From the NCBI GenBank assembly GCA_964057225.1, contig OZ059896.1, positions 7,440,001 through 7,504,000 on the forward strand: a stretch of DNA of 64,000 nt, written 5' to 3'. Positions 52,314 through 64,000 of this stretch are shown in pieces. The translations under genes and the position numbers were made by a program. How positions within the stretch are numbered: the first letter of the stretch is position 1; each line of letters starts with the position of its first letter. Source of the DNA: Auanema rhodensis (lineage: Eukaryota; Nematoda; Chromadorea; Rhabditida; Rhabditidae). The notes under the pieces are model-generated. The model worked only from the letters and a program-made list of their open reading frames with translations, was not told where the DNA came from and did not search any database.

Positions 52314-55300
52314 AGTGAAAGGACACACGACGCGTGCGGCCAACAGAATCTTGCAAAAGGACCTCATCATCATCAGCAGTAAAAGCAATGGACGACACAC
52401 GAATGGACAACGCCGAACAGCATATTTCGCACCCACGACTATCTCATCTCCATCTTTTCAATGAAGACCATTAAAAATATGTACAATAATGAGATAAAGA
52501 AAAGTACATGATGAAAGATTCACAACTTCAACGATTAGCTTCAGATTTTCGGATTAAAACGAAACAGAATTGCTTTCTTCGTTTTAGTGAACCTTCACCA
52601 AGAATTTGTTGTAGTGAGAATGGTTCATCAGTTTTTCGAACAACAATTTCGAAAGATATACTGATGTGAATCAATCTCTTATCTAAATTACAGATAATTC
52701 TTGAGAACAGTAGGAAAAGGTGGGTGGGAGCTTCAGGATTGTTTGCCAAAAAAAAAATTTTTTTTTTCATTTTTTTACGTTTTTTAGCTGTGCAAATGTG
52801 ATGCATGTTGTGATAGGTAAAAAGTAATAGAGAAAATAGGAAATGAAAAAGACGACAGACAGGGAGGCAAATCACGGGAGCAATTGTTGATCAGAAGGGG
52901 GGAGGGGGGATATATGAACAAAAGGGGAGTTGAAAAAAAGGCTTCTGAACGACGCCGCACAAAATACAGATTCAAAAACAGAAGGAACACCCATATGAGA
53001 GCAGACAAAGGCAAAAATAACAAATAGAAATAAAGAAAAAGGAGTAAACGAGCAGGAAAGGCAAGAAGTCAGACATTAGAGATGCAAGATGTCGATGTCG
53101 ATGTCGCTGTCGTCGTCGTCGTCAACTGCAAGACAACGACTGTAGCAACGACGAAGCAGATATATTCATTGTATTCGCTACTTTGTAACATCTGATTTGA
53201 GTTGCGAATCAGAAAAGCACAAAAATGGAATAGGGATTAACAGAAAAATTTTCGAAAGAAACAGAAGTGAAGTTGAAAAAGTGAAATAAAGTTCAAGTTT
53301 ACTATATGCATAAAGTATTGAATATACATACGAATATGAGACTATATAAAACTTAGAATTATTAAATATTTTGTTTTAAATATTATATAAAAGCTATATA
53401 CATATATATATATATATATATTATATAATATATAGTAGCTTATATACGGTAACTACTAACTCACTACTTGAGGGCGCCCGAGAGAGAGAGAGAGAGAGAG
53501 AGAAATTTTTTTGAGCTAAAAATGGATTCGAGTACGGAAGGAAAATGAGTTCAATTGAAAACAATAAGATTATTGTGTGCATAGTTAACATGAAATACAA
53601 ATTCGTTTATAATTATTTCGTATGACGATTATCGATATTGAAGTTCAGACGACTAAATTGGCAGGGTTGAAGCAATGACAGAGGGTGTAAGCTTTGCTAG
53701 TAAAATGAAGACCTTTATGATTAAGGGATAAGTAGTAGCAGTAGTATCTATATATTATCTATATCTATGTATATGTATAGATATACATAACTATACATAA
53801 CTATATATATATATATAGTTATAATAGTTAGGGCATGATTAGTATAGATGAATATGTTTAAATGAAAAAAAAATAATTCTATGAATTATAAAGTTATAAT
53901 AAGTTTAAATTAAATGGTTTTGATTATAATATTTTAGAATATAAATCAGAGGATTTTTCTTGTTGATGAAAGAAAAGAATGAAAGATTATTTGTAATTGA
54001 AACAGATCGAAATGCAAGCCGAAGAAGCTGAACAAGACCTTCGCCAGGTATGTTGTTTCCTATTTCACCTCACATGTTGTACTTCTCACCCTGCTATCTT
54101 TGGCAACGACAATCAGGGGGCGGGGTTGTTCTCTCTCTCTCTCTCTCTCTCTCTATTGTTGTCTATAAATGGCAACAGCGACGACAACGACAATTGATAG
54201 TATTGAAGATGCTGAAAAACGTTTAAGTTAAGATATTATAAGCATAATATATATAATATATCTATACATATACATATATATTTGGAATATTGCCAAAAAT
54301 ATTTGATCTTTTCTTTTATATTCGAATAGAGAAGCTTATAACTTATTTGATATTCATATGTTGTATGTATATTTATAATAAATAAAATTATATTTTCTAA
54401 TACCACTTGTAATTAACTATGTTATACCCTATACCATCAGAAGTATGCAACGACAACGACGACGACTGCTATGCTGATAATCAGCCAGGCATGATTGTGA
54501 GAACGGTGGAAGCAACCTCAAAACAATTAATATTATAAATCATATAATATATATAAATTATAAAAATATAAGAAAAAAAAAGCTTGAGAATAAAAATAAT
54601 TGTATGAAACATTAATATACAAAAATGAAGCAATTGAATGTATACAGGGTTAGTTCAAAACAAAAAAAAAGGATAAATATATATAAATATATATATATAA
54701 TATATAATATAACTGATAAAATATGCCTGAGAATTTTGTTCAATTTTCAGGTATTTCGTTTTAATTAATTCAAAACAAGCATATTCAAAGTGGAAACTGT
54801 GTGAGCAATTGCTATGAAGCCGTGAACGGAGATCGAGAAGGGCTACATGTGTGATAAAAAGATTAATAAAATCTATGAATCTTATACATCTACATGTAAT
54901 AGATTTAAGAAAATATTATGTATAACTTATATAGTTTCTATCTAATCTTGAATAGTTAGTAAATTATCATTTACAAGGTTATTGTTATTATTAATATTTT
55001 GAATTTCTATTATAAACAGGTGAATATATAAGACAAAATAAACTTTGAACATATGACTATTATAATCTAATATGATATTTGCAAAAAACCGTTAAGCATT
55101 TCTGATGGATTAAAATGAAATTCGTTTTGCTTAAAAATAAAAAAAATTGGATAATTAGAAAGGTGTTGAGGTGTCTCTTTCAATTATTCGTTTTGAAAAC
55201 AAAACAAAACAAAAAAATTATACAAATAATTAATATAATTAACTTTGATATTGATTGTTGATAAAGTCAATAAATTCTAAAATTTAACTTTTTTTTTTCA

Positions 55301-56703
55301 TTTAAGACGATATTACGAATTCTAATAAACAACTCTTAATGAATCCATATTATCTACGTCATAAGCTCTATATCTTCTCTTATAATATGAATGGAAAGAT
55401 CAAATGTGTTTGGCGATATTCCAAAAGGTTCATTGACTTTGAAAAGGATTTACATGTCATATGTATATTATATGAATTTATAAGATAATAAAGATAAATT
55501 AGAAAATCATCTTTCTTATTTCTTTTCTGTGTTCTTCAATCTTTCAATTTTTTTTATTTTTTGATAATAATCGCCTTTGATTAAAATCAAAAAATGAAAT
55601 CGAAGAAGAGCATAGAACACAGATGAGAAGAGAAGGTTGTTACCTATGATGATGATGGTGTTGATTCTAAGAAAGTTTTAGAAAAGGTTATAGAGAGGTG
55701 GTAAAGCTTATAACATGAACATGAAGCATATATCAAATATAAAGGTAATGTAGAATGTGAAATCATAAACCAAAGAATCACAACATCTTTTTTTTGACGA
55801 ATTAAGTGAGAGAGAGAGAGAGAAGGGGATGTATAAAGGATAGGGTAAATGTAATTTCAATACGTATGTTCATACATACACATGTATATGATATGTTGTC
55901 GTTTTGATCTCCAAGCTTCTATAGACTAGGACAATAATCAGGCTTAAGATTGGCCTTTGAGCTGTATAGCTGATTTTCTGTATACAAGTTTATGAGATAT
56001 GTTTAAGAATTTAGTATCTATAATATATATTATTTATTATATAATATAAAGGGATTTATATGTTAAATGTTATAAAAACGTATTGGTCAGTAAGAAAATT
56101 TCCATTTGAAATGCTAAGATCATCATCAACAGATGATAAATAGTATCATGTGTTTTCTTCTAAATTGAATATCATACTAAATGTCTTATCATTTTGGGAT
56201 TAGAATGATAATGACGATGTGCATGAAGGAAACTGTCTTTTTTTATTTTTCGTAGAAATAACAAAAGAGCCATTGCAGCTGAATAAGGCGGATTACAGCT
56301 AACCTGGTGTTTTCTCTTTCAAGCACAACTATCTGAGTTGAATTAAGTGGGGAATGGAGGGGGATCAAGGAACCTGTAGAGATTCAAACATAATTTTCAA
56401 AATGAACAATACAGAGAGATACAGAGAGATAGAAAGAAAGATCGGGGAAATGAAAATGATAGAAAAACTGAGATAGTAGTTAGGTGTTGTGGATGTCATA
56501 AGGAGAAAAAGAGAAAATGATGAAGCTATAAACTCAAGAATTATATGCTTTGTCTGCAAGCTTCATGTATGTCCTTTTCATGAAGAACAGAAGCTGAGAA
56601 TCAAGACATGATTTTGAAGCAGCCTAAGCGTTAAGCCTATTGTGATATCAGCAGCGGATGTCAATAATATACTACTTTCACCTCTTTTTCTTTCAAATCC
56701 CTT

Positions 56704-56738
<35 letters not shown>

Positions 56739-57054
56739 ATACTCTCTTTATTCCTTCACTTCTACCTTTATCACTGTTTATCATTCTGACTCTTTCCTTT
56801 TCTCGAATCCAAGAATAAAATAAAAATTGATGGAGAAAAGCAAAGGGAGGAGCGGAAAGGAAAATAGTTGATTTGTGTGGCTTCAGATGTTCTGACGAAG
56901 CTTCATGTATAACCCGCCGTTTTATTGTTCGTTTTGAATCTATTTGTGAACAGCTGAAGAATCATGCATAATATGAGTTGTTAAACTGATTTCAGAATAC
57001 ATCTGAGTGTGATGATCGATCAGAGAGATAAACAGAGAGATTGAGCTAGATAGG

Positions 57055-57064
<10 letters not shown>

Positions 57065-57132
<68 letters not shown>
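57065..57132. repeat. GA dinucleotide microsatellite
   Basis: About 68 bp of nearly pure GA on the plus strand. Confidence 0.97.
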
Positions 57133-57137
<5 letters not shown>

Positions 57138-60100
57138 GTTGTATACGCAGTTCATGAATCAAAAGCAAATGAAAGAAAAAGATATATAAAGTTAGGAAAC
57201 AAAAACGAAATGAAAATCACAAAGACTTATCGTTTATACCAAAAATAGAAATTATTTGTCTGAAAATAGATGGTGAATTCATGAAATTCTAAGTCCTGCT
57301 ATTTGCACATTGAGCTTTTTAGATCATTTTTTGATAGAAATTGTGTATATCAACTCAAATCTTTGATTATTATGAAGTATAAATGTGAGTTTTTCAAATT
57401 TTTTATGATATGTTATCATACTAATCAAAGAATATATGAAAAGAATGTGTATATACTATGTATGTATACTATATGTACATATAAAGTATTTCATAGTTCT
57501 TATTTCAAAAATAGGACTTCTCTTTATTTTATATAAAATAACAAACAAAACCGTTTGTTTTGTTAACAATATATACATAGTATATAGTATATATTTTCAT
57601 ATTTTGTATGAATTATCTAGTTTAAATATAAGAGATTATGGCTGTTAAAACATTAAAAAAAGTCACAAAAACTTGGAATTTTAAAATATAAATATAAAGA
57701 TATAATTAAATAAATTCTTATTATTTAAAATATTTAAAAGAAGAGATATGCCCCTCAAATTCAGGAAGTAGATGTAGATATGTATACTGAAGAATTACCT
57801 TTCATTTCATCAAATTTATTCATTGAATAGCACGTCTGATCTAATCGCACTTACTATATATAGAGTAATTCAACAGAATTTTTCCCAGCCCTTAAAGGAA
57901 AAAAAAAGAAGAAGAAAGAGAAGATGAAGAAAGGATTTCTGTCGTCTACATGTTTCTTTTCCTCAAAAATGATATTTTTGTTACCAAAATCTCTTCAATA
58001 CGGTAATTATACAGAAAATAAGAGATAAGGAGGGAGGAGGGGTAGCAAATAGCTGAACAGACAAACTGAAATAGATAAATATATATTAGATAGAATATAT
58101 AATATAGGTATACATACATGTATATATATATATATAAATACATGAATGTGTCTTTCTTTACTTCTATCTCTCTCTCTATCTCTCTCTCTCTCTCTCACTC
58201 TCTCTCTCTATGTCCAGTATACCATGTGTGTATGATATCAATAGCCTGAGGGCATATTAGTCTTGTTTAAATAGTACATCTCTATATAGAAAGAGAGAAG
58301 GACAAGAGTCGAAAATTAGCCTCCATACCCTCCGCCTTCTCTCCCGTCCTTTGCTTGCCTCGTTCTTCCTACCTACCAACAGCATAAATGACGATTGAAA
58401 TGTTTGTTTATGATAAAAAGATCATCATTAGAACGTTGGACTTGTGATAAAAAGAAAATCAAATAATCTTTTTGTATAGTATTATATAACTGTCTATGAA
58501 AAGAAGAAGAAAAAGAAGAAAAAATTATTATTTACTTATTATCTTTTAATTTTTTTATGATTTAGGTTTACTTTTAAATGGAATCCCTCTCTCTCTTCCT
58601 CTCTTTATACGATATTATGAGGGATATAGGTATATGTTGAGAGAGATTTTACTTTTTATTCAAAATGCTTTACCTCTCATACATTCCATCTGATATTAGA
58701 TCTTGTTCTTTTCTTCCAGAGTTTGATTGTTTCTTGTCTTGTTTTCAGTTTTCGAAAAATTAGTAAAGCAAAAATGAAAAACATTATTATAATTGAAAGA
58801 TCTATAGGTTATTACCTATTATATAATATTTCACGTGAAAAAATGGATTATAAATCTCAAAATGATCCGAAAAGAAAGTTGAGAGCTTTGTTATTGCTCT
58901 AATCTAATTTCAACCATTTCTGTCTTTTTTCTCTTTTTTTTCGTTTAATTTATGTGAAAAAAAAGTTTGTCAATTGATAAGAAAGATGATTTTTACCTTA
59001 TAATAGTTAGAAAGTACTATATAACTATATAAGAATATAGATTATTTATATTAAAAATTGAAAAATATTAGAAAAGTTATAAAGAATTTAAATTTAAAGT
59101 TTTAGAAGTATATCAATTAAATATACAAATGATGTACATTTATATATTCAATTGAAATAATTTGAGTTAAACGATTTGAGTTGAAAAGACAAATGATTTC
59201 GGAAGTGACAATCTGAGGCCGAATTTGATAAACATGAAGGCTAGCGACTTGATTTGGTTTTACACCTGGTGATAGACGAAAGGGATTGTTTGTTGTGCTG
59301 GTGCAAACTCAAATTAGCTTTCATACGGCTCATAAATGGCATCAGGCTTCAGATATTCTAGTATTTTGAGGGTAAAACGAGGGAAGCATGAAAAAAAGAA
59401 AAAAAAGCAAAGAAACGAAAAAATTGGTTATAAGAGGGAAAAAAAGAAATGATTACATGCCAAATATGATGACTATCTGATACATCGTCTTACGTTCATG
59501 ATAGCTTCTAATGAAAAATTGGAATGTAAAGTTAAAGCTGATTACAATACTTCCAACTGTTGAATATAGATGATTTTCTGAAAAAAAAATAAAGTTTACG
59601 ATGAAAAATATCATAAAAGAATGAAATAAATGAATAAGAAAAACCACAAAAAAATTATTTGAAATGAAAAAATCGGATTGAAAAGAGATCAGTTGAGATA
59701 AGTATGATCAATATAGGAAATAAACTGAAATTACAGAACAATAAATTGAATATTTCATATAAAAATAAAACAAATGAAAGATTGAGAATAGATTTTTTTT
59801 AAAAAAAAAGAATCTGCTATATTTCTGGAAAATTATAAACAAAATTGAAATGATGATGATATTATGATTAGAGTTCTGATGATATGTTCATAGATAGAAG
59901 TGAAGATGATGATGATGATAATAGCAAGGAAAAGAAGGAAATTTATAAATTAAATTGGTAAAGAAAATTGGAAAATTATTTTTACAGAAAAATGAATTTA
60001 TATTGAAAATGTACGTGATATGTACTTGATGAAGCATACATATCAAAGGATAGGTGTTAAGGTTTGGTTTTTGACTTTGAAAGCTTGAATACATTCAGAA

Positions 60101-60993
60101 GATAATTATGAAATGGGGATAAAGAAGAAATAACAAATAAATAATATAGTTAAGATATATTGATTATATTTAAATAAATATATAAAGTTAAAGTTTAATA
60201 AAAATTGATAAAGAAAAAAGAAAAATATCATAAGAAGGAGAAAATGAGTAGATGAGCAGAATTAGTATTTAAGGACGAAAAAGAAGAAAATGAAAGAAGA
60301 GTAATGAAGAGATAATATGGGATAATGTGAGGGAAAACTACAAGCTTTATATACAATTGATTAAAGATATGAATCATGTAATCCACGTGCATGTCATCAG
60401 TAAGAACTGAAGACTTAGATTAGATATTAAGGAGATTCAAAAGGTAGAGAGCAAGAAAATGAAATATAATATTCAATAGAGAGAGAGAGAGAGAAAGAGA
60501 GAGTAAAAGAGAATTAAGAGAGTGAACGAAGGAAGAGCCAAAAAAAATCTGAGAATATATCATATTTCTTAGGATTAACTTGGTGGAAGACACCATCGCT
60601 TAGCTAAATATGTATGAGCGAACAGTTCGTTTTGCTGTCGGCTAAAGGCTAAAGCGCTTCGGGGCAGGACGGGAAAGCTGATGATGATTCCAGAGAAGGC
60701 GATCGCTGTTGTTGATTGCGATTCGACGTCAGCTGAATGAGAGAAAGAAAGACATGTAGTAGGGATATGGTATAGGCTATATAGAAGTCACAGAATTTAT
60801 CCCCTCCACCTCCCCTCTCTCTTTCTCTCTCGAATATTCTTTCTTTTACTACTTGTCTTTCTCTTTTTGAAGTTTTACAAACTCTTTACTATATATGTTT
60901 ATAAAACATTATTATATAACTATATAAGATTGTGATTGAATTCAATAAAATACAAAAAAAAAGTGGAAAAAGAGACAGAAATTGAAGATAGAA

Positions 60994-61446
60994 CTATTGC
61001 CGGATAACAACAGCTTTGACATTATCTTGCATTTTACTGTAGTAGACTGGAATTCCGTAGTATTCAATGCTTTCCAGCTTGAAACTGATGCAAGCTAATC
61101 CAAAGCATGTGATAACTCCATTTGCTATTCGTCTTGTGAGTAATTGCAGATTTTTCAATAGAAAAGCTGGATGACTTCAGTGGAATATGATTGGATAATG
61201 GATTGTTATTGAAGCCAAGTAAATGACATCGGAAGGAGCAAAATACTATTAAAGGCTTCTTCTTGTTTTTGGCAGCATGTGAAATGATAATGGCAACAAC
61301 GTGCAAGCTGAGGATTTTGCAAATTTACTTGTACATCATCGTTTTCGCGCATTTCTATCACAAACGACGTTGTCTGACTTTTGGTCAACAAGAGGCTATC
61401 TTGTTCTGAAGCTTCTAAGAGAGTATAACCGAACCATTTTTTTCTT
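60994..61446 (-). CDS. Possible 3' end of an unrecognised gene (two exons)
   Basis: Exon 61228-61446 begins after TTGATCTTTAG and reads KKWFGYTLLEASEQDSLLL onward for 72 codons. A donor CCGAT|GTCATT and an AAG acceptor give a 53-nt intron, and exon 60994-61174 continues in phase (HPAFLLKNLQLLTRRIANG to the end SKMQDNVKAVVIRQ) to a TAG stop. The second exon has a moderately hydrophobic segment. Intron length and acceptor type match the firm genes of the window, and codon content is unlike the surrounding repeats. The family is not recognised and no upstream exon could be found; a decayed gene copy is the alternative. Confidence 0.4.
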
Positions 61447-63538
61447 CTAAAGATCAAGAAACACTTGGAATATAAGATAGGTGTTACAAAAGAAAATTAA
61501 AACAAATACATCAAAAGTAGAAGAAAGAGTTCATTCTTTTGATTTAGAGGGAAAGAGTTGAGAGGGTGTTCGGGTGCTGATGTCGACAAGGACATCTAAC
61601 ATCGACCACAGGAGCTTTCAAAGACCGGTTTCATCCTCGAAACTATCGTTCGTTCCATCGGATGCCTAACATCCCTATCCCTGTAGCAACTACCTCTCTT
61701 AGTCTTGTAGTGTCTCTTACTCTCACTCTCTTTTCTTTTATCTCATTGTTTTCTTTCTTTCTCTCCAACAATCTTTCCCCAGACTATCTCATGAAATCCT
61801 CGACGTGGTCATTTCAGGCATCTATCCTCTCAACTTCTAGTACTCGAACACCAACGACCGAAAACGTCAGTTTCGTTTAATGTCAAACGAAACAGCTATT
61901 ATAAGCTTATGTTGTTTATACGATTTGTCTTCTGAATACTACTACTACTTGTATAACTACTTCAACTACAGCTTCAAACACTAATAATTCTGTTATGAGA
62001 AACGTTTGGTACATCAACACCTTTTGCAGCCAAACAATCCAAAATCCCAAAAATCTCAATAATAACCTTCTTGAATTAGTCTGATAAGCTGGAGTTAATA
62101 AGTTGAGAACAAGAAAATATGTATAAAAGTAAAAAGGAAAACCGAGATGAAGGGGGACGAGAGTGAGAGACGACGAGAATTGAATACGAACCGTGTGAAC
62201 GACAGGTGGATCGTATGGAACAACATATCGCCAAAACAGGTAAAAATAATTTCAGCAGAATATTATTCTGAAAATGAATATAGAAGCGGAATAAATGTAC
62301 GACAAAGGAAAAGCTGTTGCGACTGTTGGCCCCTCTGTTGATCTGAGAAAAATGTGAGAACAAGGTGGACAATATAGCCGAGAAAATGTTTGTTTTTTTT
62401 TGTAGAAAAGAAAAAAGAAAAAATATAATAATGAAAAAAAAAGAATAATTCCAAGAAAAAATAATGAATAGAAATAATAAATAAAAAAAATATAAATTAT
62501 AATATTTTTTCTGTTGAAAAAATAAATAAATAAAGACTTGATGGTCAACAAAATGTTCGAGATTTTAAGTTTATAAGAATATCAATTTAAATTATTTTTA
62601 ATAAAATAAAAAGGTTAAAACTAAAAAAAAAATTAATTATAACATTAATACTATTCCTACTATGGAATAATTTTAATTTGGCGTAATATTTTCAAATAAA
62701 AATGTTTGAATTGTGACGTAATGATTGATATAGAAAGTAAAGATAATTAAAATAGTAATAACGTAGAAAGAAAGTTCAAAATAGATTGGCGGACTGGCTT
62801 TTTTGATCATGTCACTTCGCTAAGACTAGCGAGTAGATGTTCCAAAAAGTTTTCCATGAGGTTCGATAACCTGTACAGATTAGAGAAGAACGGGTCGACT
62901 AGCCGTTGGATTTCACTAGCGTTTGTCTGTGATCTCTGAGTTTAACCGTCTATTTTCGTACAAAAAGGCCGGGGGGCAATACAGGTTATGGCTAAAGACT
63001 AAAGAGAGGTGGAGATCTGTCCGGTTGTTGGCGGGCTGACTGGGCTGGAAAGGGGGGGGGGGTGTAGGGGCAAACTGACTGGATGACTCTTTGCGAGGAA
63101 TGGATGAAGGTGATGACGACGGTCAGTTTGGCTGACGGAATGGTGATGGAAATGTGACATTGGAGAGAATTAGAGAAAAACAGAAAAATACAAATGCTTA
63201 GCAAGAGAATTGAAGAAGAAAAAGATTCAGATGGAAAGCCTTGATGAAACCATGAACGTGAAGAAGAAGCGTAGTAGATGCGAGAAGATGAATCGGTCAG
63301 AAGCCGGCTAATTGCAAAAGTGGTAGAAAGGGGGGGGGGGGTGAGAGAAAACAGAAAACTGGATGTCTATGTTAGGATACGAGAATAGTCTTGGGGGCAT
63401 TTTAGAAATTGGGAATCTTTCTTGCGAAAGAAATCTGAAGATATAATCATAATCATCGTACGTTGTTGCACATTTACATTAAAAAAGTAGAGAGAGGAAA
63501 GAGAGAGTGAGAAAGAGAGGGAGAAAGAGAGGGAGAAA

Positions 63539-63588
<50 letters not shown>

Positions 63589-64000
63589 AGGTAAATTTGA
63601 GAAAAATTGAGTGATTGAGTGTTAAAGGAGGGAATATAATGATAGAGGTAGAACACGACGTAGATGGACTTCTTTTAAGGTTCTATTAAAAGTGAAAAAT
63701 ATTTTTGAGCAAATTCTTTGTTTAGATACTGCCAGCTTCCAAATCAGAGAGCAAGTTAAGTTTCCGGATGAAGCTCTTTGCTACCAAAATGAAGAAAGGC
63801 GTATGCTAATACGGAAAAGCTGAAGAGGTTGAATTAGACAATACGAATTCGCAGGATGAAGACAAGGAAAACGCGATAGATGATCTGTAATCGAATTAGA
63901 CAGTCAGAGTTCTTTTGAAAATCACAAGCATAGAGATTCTGATGCCAAATACGGAAATTCGTCAGCTAGAAGAACTTCGAAGCATCATATCCCTTTTCCG
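61447..64000. other. Right end of the window, no supported gene
   Basis: Contains G11 and G12 runs (63052-63062, 63330-63341), a long GA tract (63487-63590) and two ordinary-complexity stretches (61,560-61,990 and 62,780-63,140). If the 61 kb candidate is real, its upstream exons would lie here or beyond. Coding-looking purine-rich frames near 63,735-63,890 are broken by stops. Confidence 0.4.
63487..63590. repeat. GA-rich microsatellite
   Basis: About 100 bp of GA and GGGA units on the plus strand. Confidence 0.95.

Larger units (their letters stand above)
47342..60993. other. Region upstream of the visible receptor exons, repeat-rich
   Basis: Nearly 14 kb without a firm gene. It should hold the missing 5' exon(s) and promoter of the receptor. 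Ordinary-complexity, more GC-rich islands occur at about 47,600-47,950, 48,370-48,500, 48,770-48,980, 51,100-51,650 and 51,780-52,450. Microsatellites: GA at 53479-53502, CT at 56707-56738, GA at 57065-57132, CT at about 58166-58210. The rest is very AT-rich. Candidate coding pieces are listed separately with low confidence. Confidence 0.5.

Noticed and set aside
63735-63890. Acidic/basic coding-like frames at the right end
   Set aside because: Purine-rich DNA gives Glu/Lys/Arg-rich frames by composition; in-frame stops break them and no intron of normal length rescues them.

Overview
The window is animal nuclear DNA. It is AT-rich (roughly two thirds A+T by eye), its genes are split by GT-AG introns, and it encodes metazoan proteins: a two-zinc-finger nuclear receptor, a WASP with EVH1, CRIB, WH2 and acidic parts, and HRS with VHS, FYVE and UIM. 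The left third is very compact, with introns mostly of 40-60 nt. The right half is a sparse landscape of GA/CT and AT microsatellites and long introns. I read it as an invertebrate with a compact genome. The phylum cannot be fixed from the sequence. All exon models were built by hand from splice sites, reading phase and recalled family alignments, and phases were checked to close.

Layout, left to right. 1-21,553: five genes in a row on the minus strand. In order of transcription they are an unrecognised 360-residue gene (21,553-19,918), WASP (19,477-14,176), a ZFP106-like double zinc-finger gene (13,914-11,384), nicotinate phosphoribosyltransferase NAPRT (9,592-6,851) and the 5' part of ATIC (6,417 and on past the left edge). 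21,887-24,901 (+): HRS/HGS, divergent from the unrecognised gene across about 330 bp. 25,137-25,737 (+): a glutaredoxin carrying a one-base frame break. 25,856-26,796 (-): a small secreted saposin-like protein, tail to tail with the glutaredoxin. 30,804-47,341 and beyond (-): an NR2C/TR2-TR4-type nuclear receptor with one 10.7 kb intron. 47,342-64,000: mostly repeats, plus two weak gene candidates (51.9-52.3 kb plus strand; 61.0-61.4 kb minus strand).

Functional themes. NAPRT (NAD salvage) and ATIC (last two steps of IMP synthesis) are adjacent nucleotide-metabolism genes. WASP (Arp2/3 activation) and HRS (ESCRT-0 endosomal sorting) act on actin and membrane traffic. The nuclear receptor gene holds a DR1 element of the kind its own family binds.

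Most notable observations: WASP has two mutually exclusive terminal exons, both giving tryptophan-containing acidic tails. About one fifth of the 3' splice sites end in AAG instead of CAG or TAG. Several genes have acceptor-like sites 25-40 nt upstream of the start codon, which together with tight same-strand spacing suggests trans-splicing or 5' UTR introns. A tRNA-derived SINE-like element sits in a receptor intron. A palindrome resembling an AP-2 site, often next to a TTTGTTTG tract, recurs around the receptor gene.
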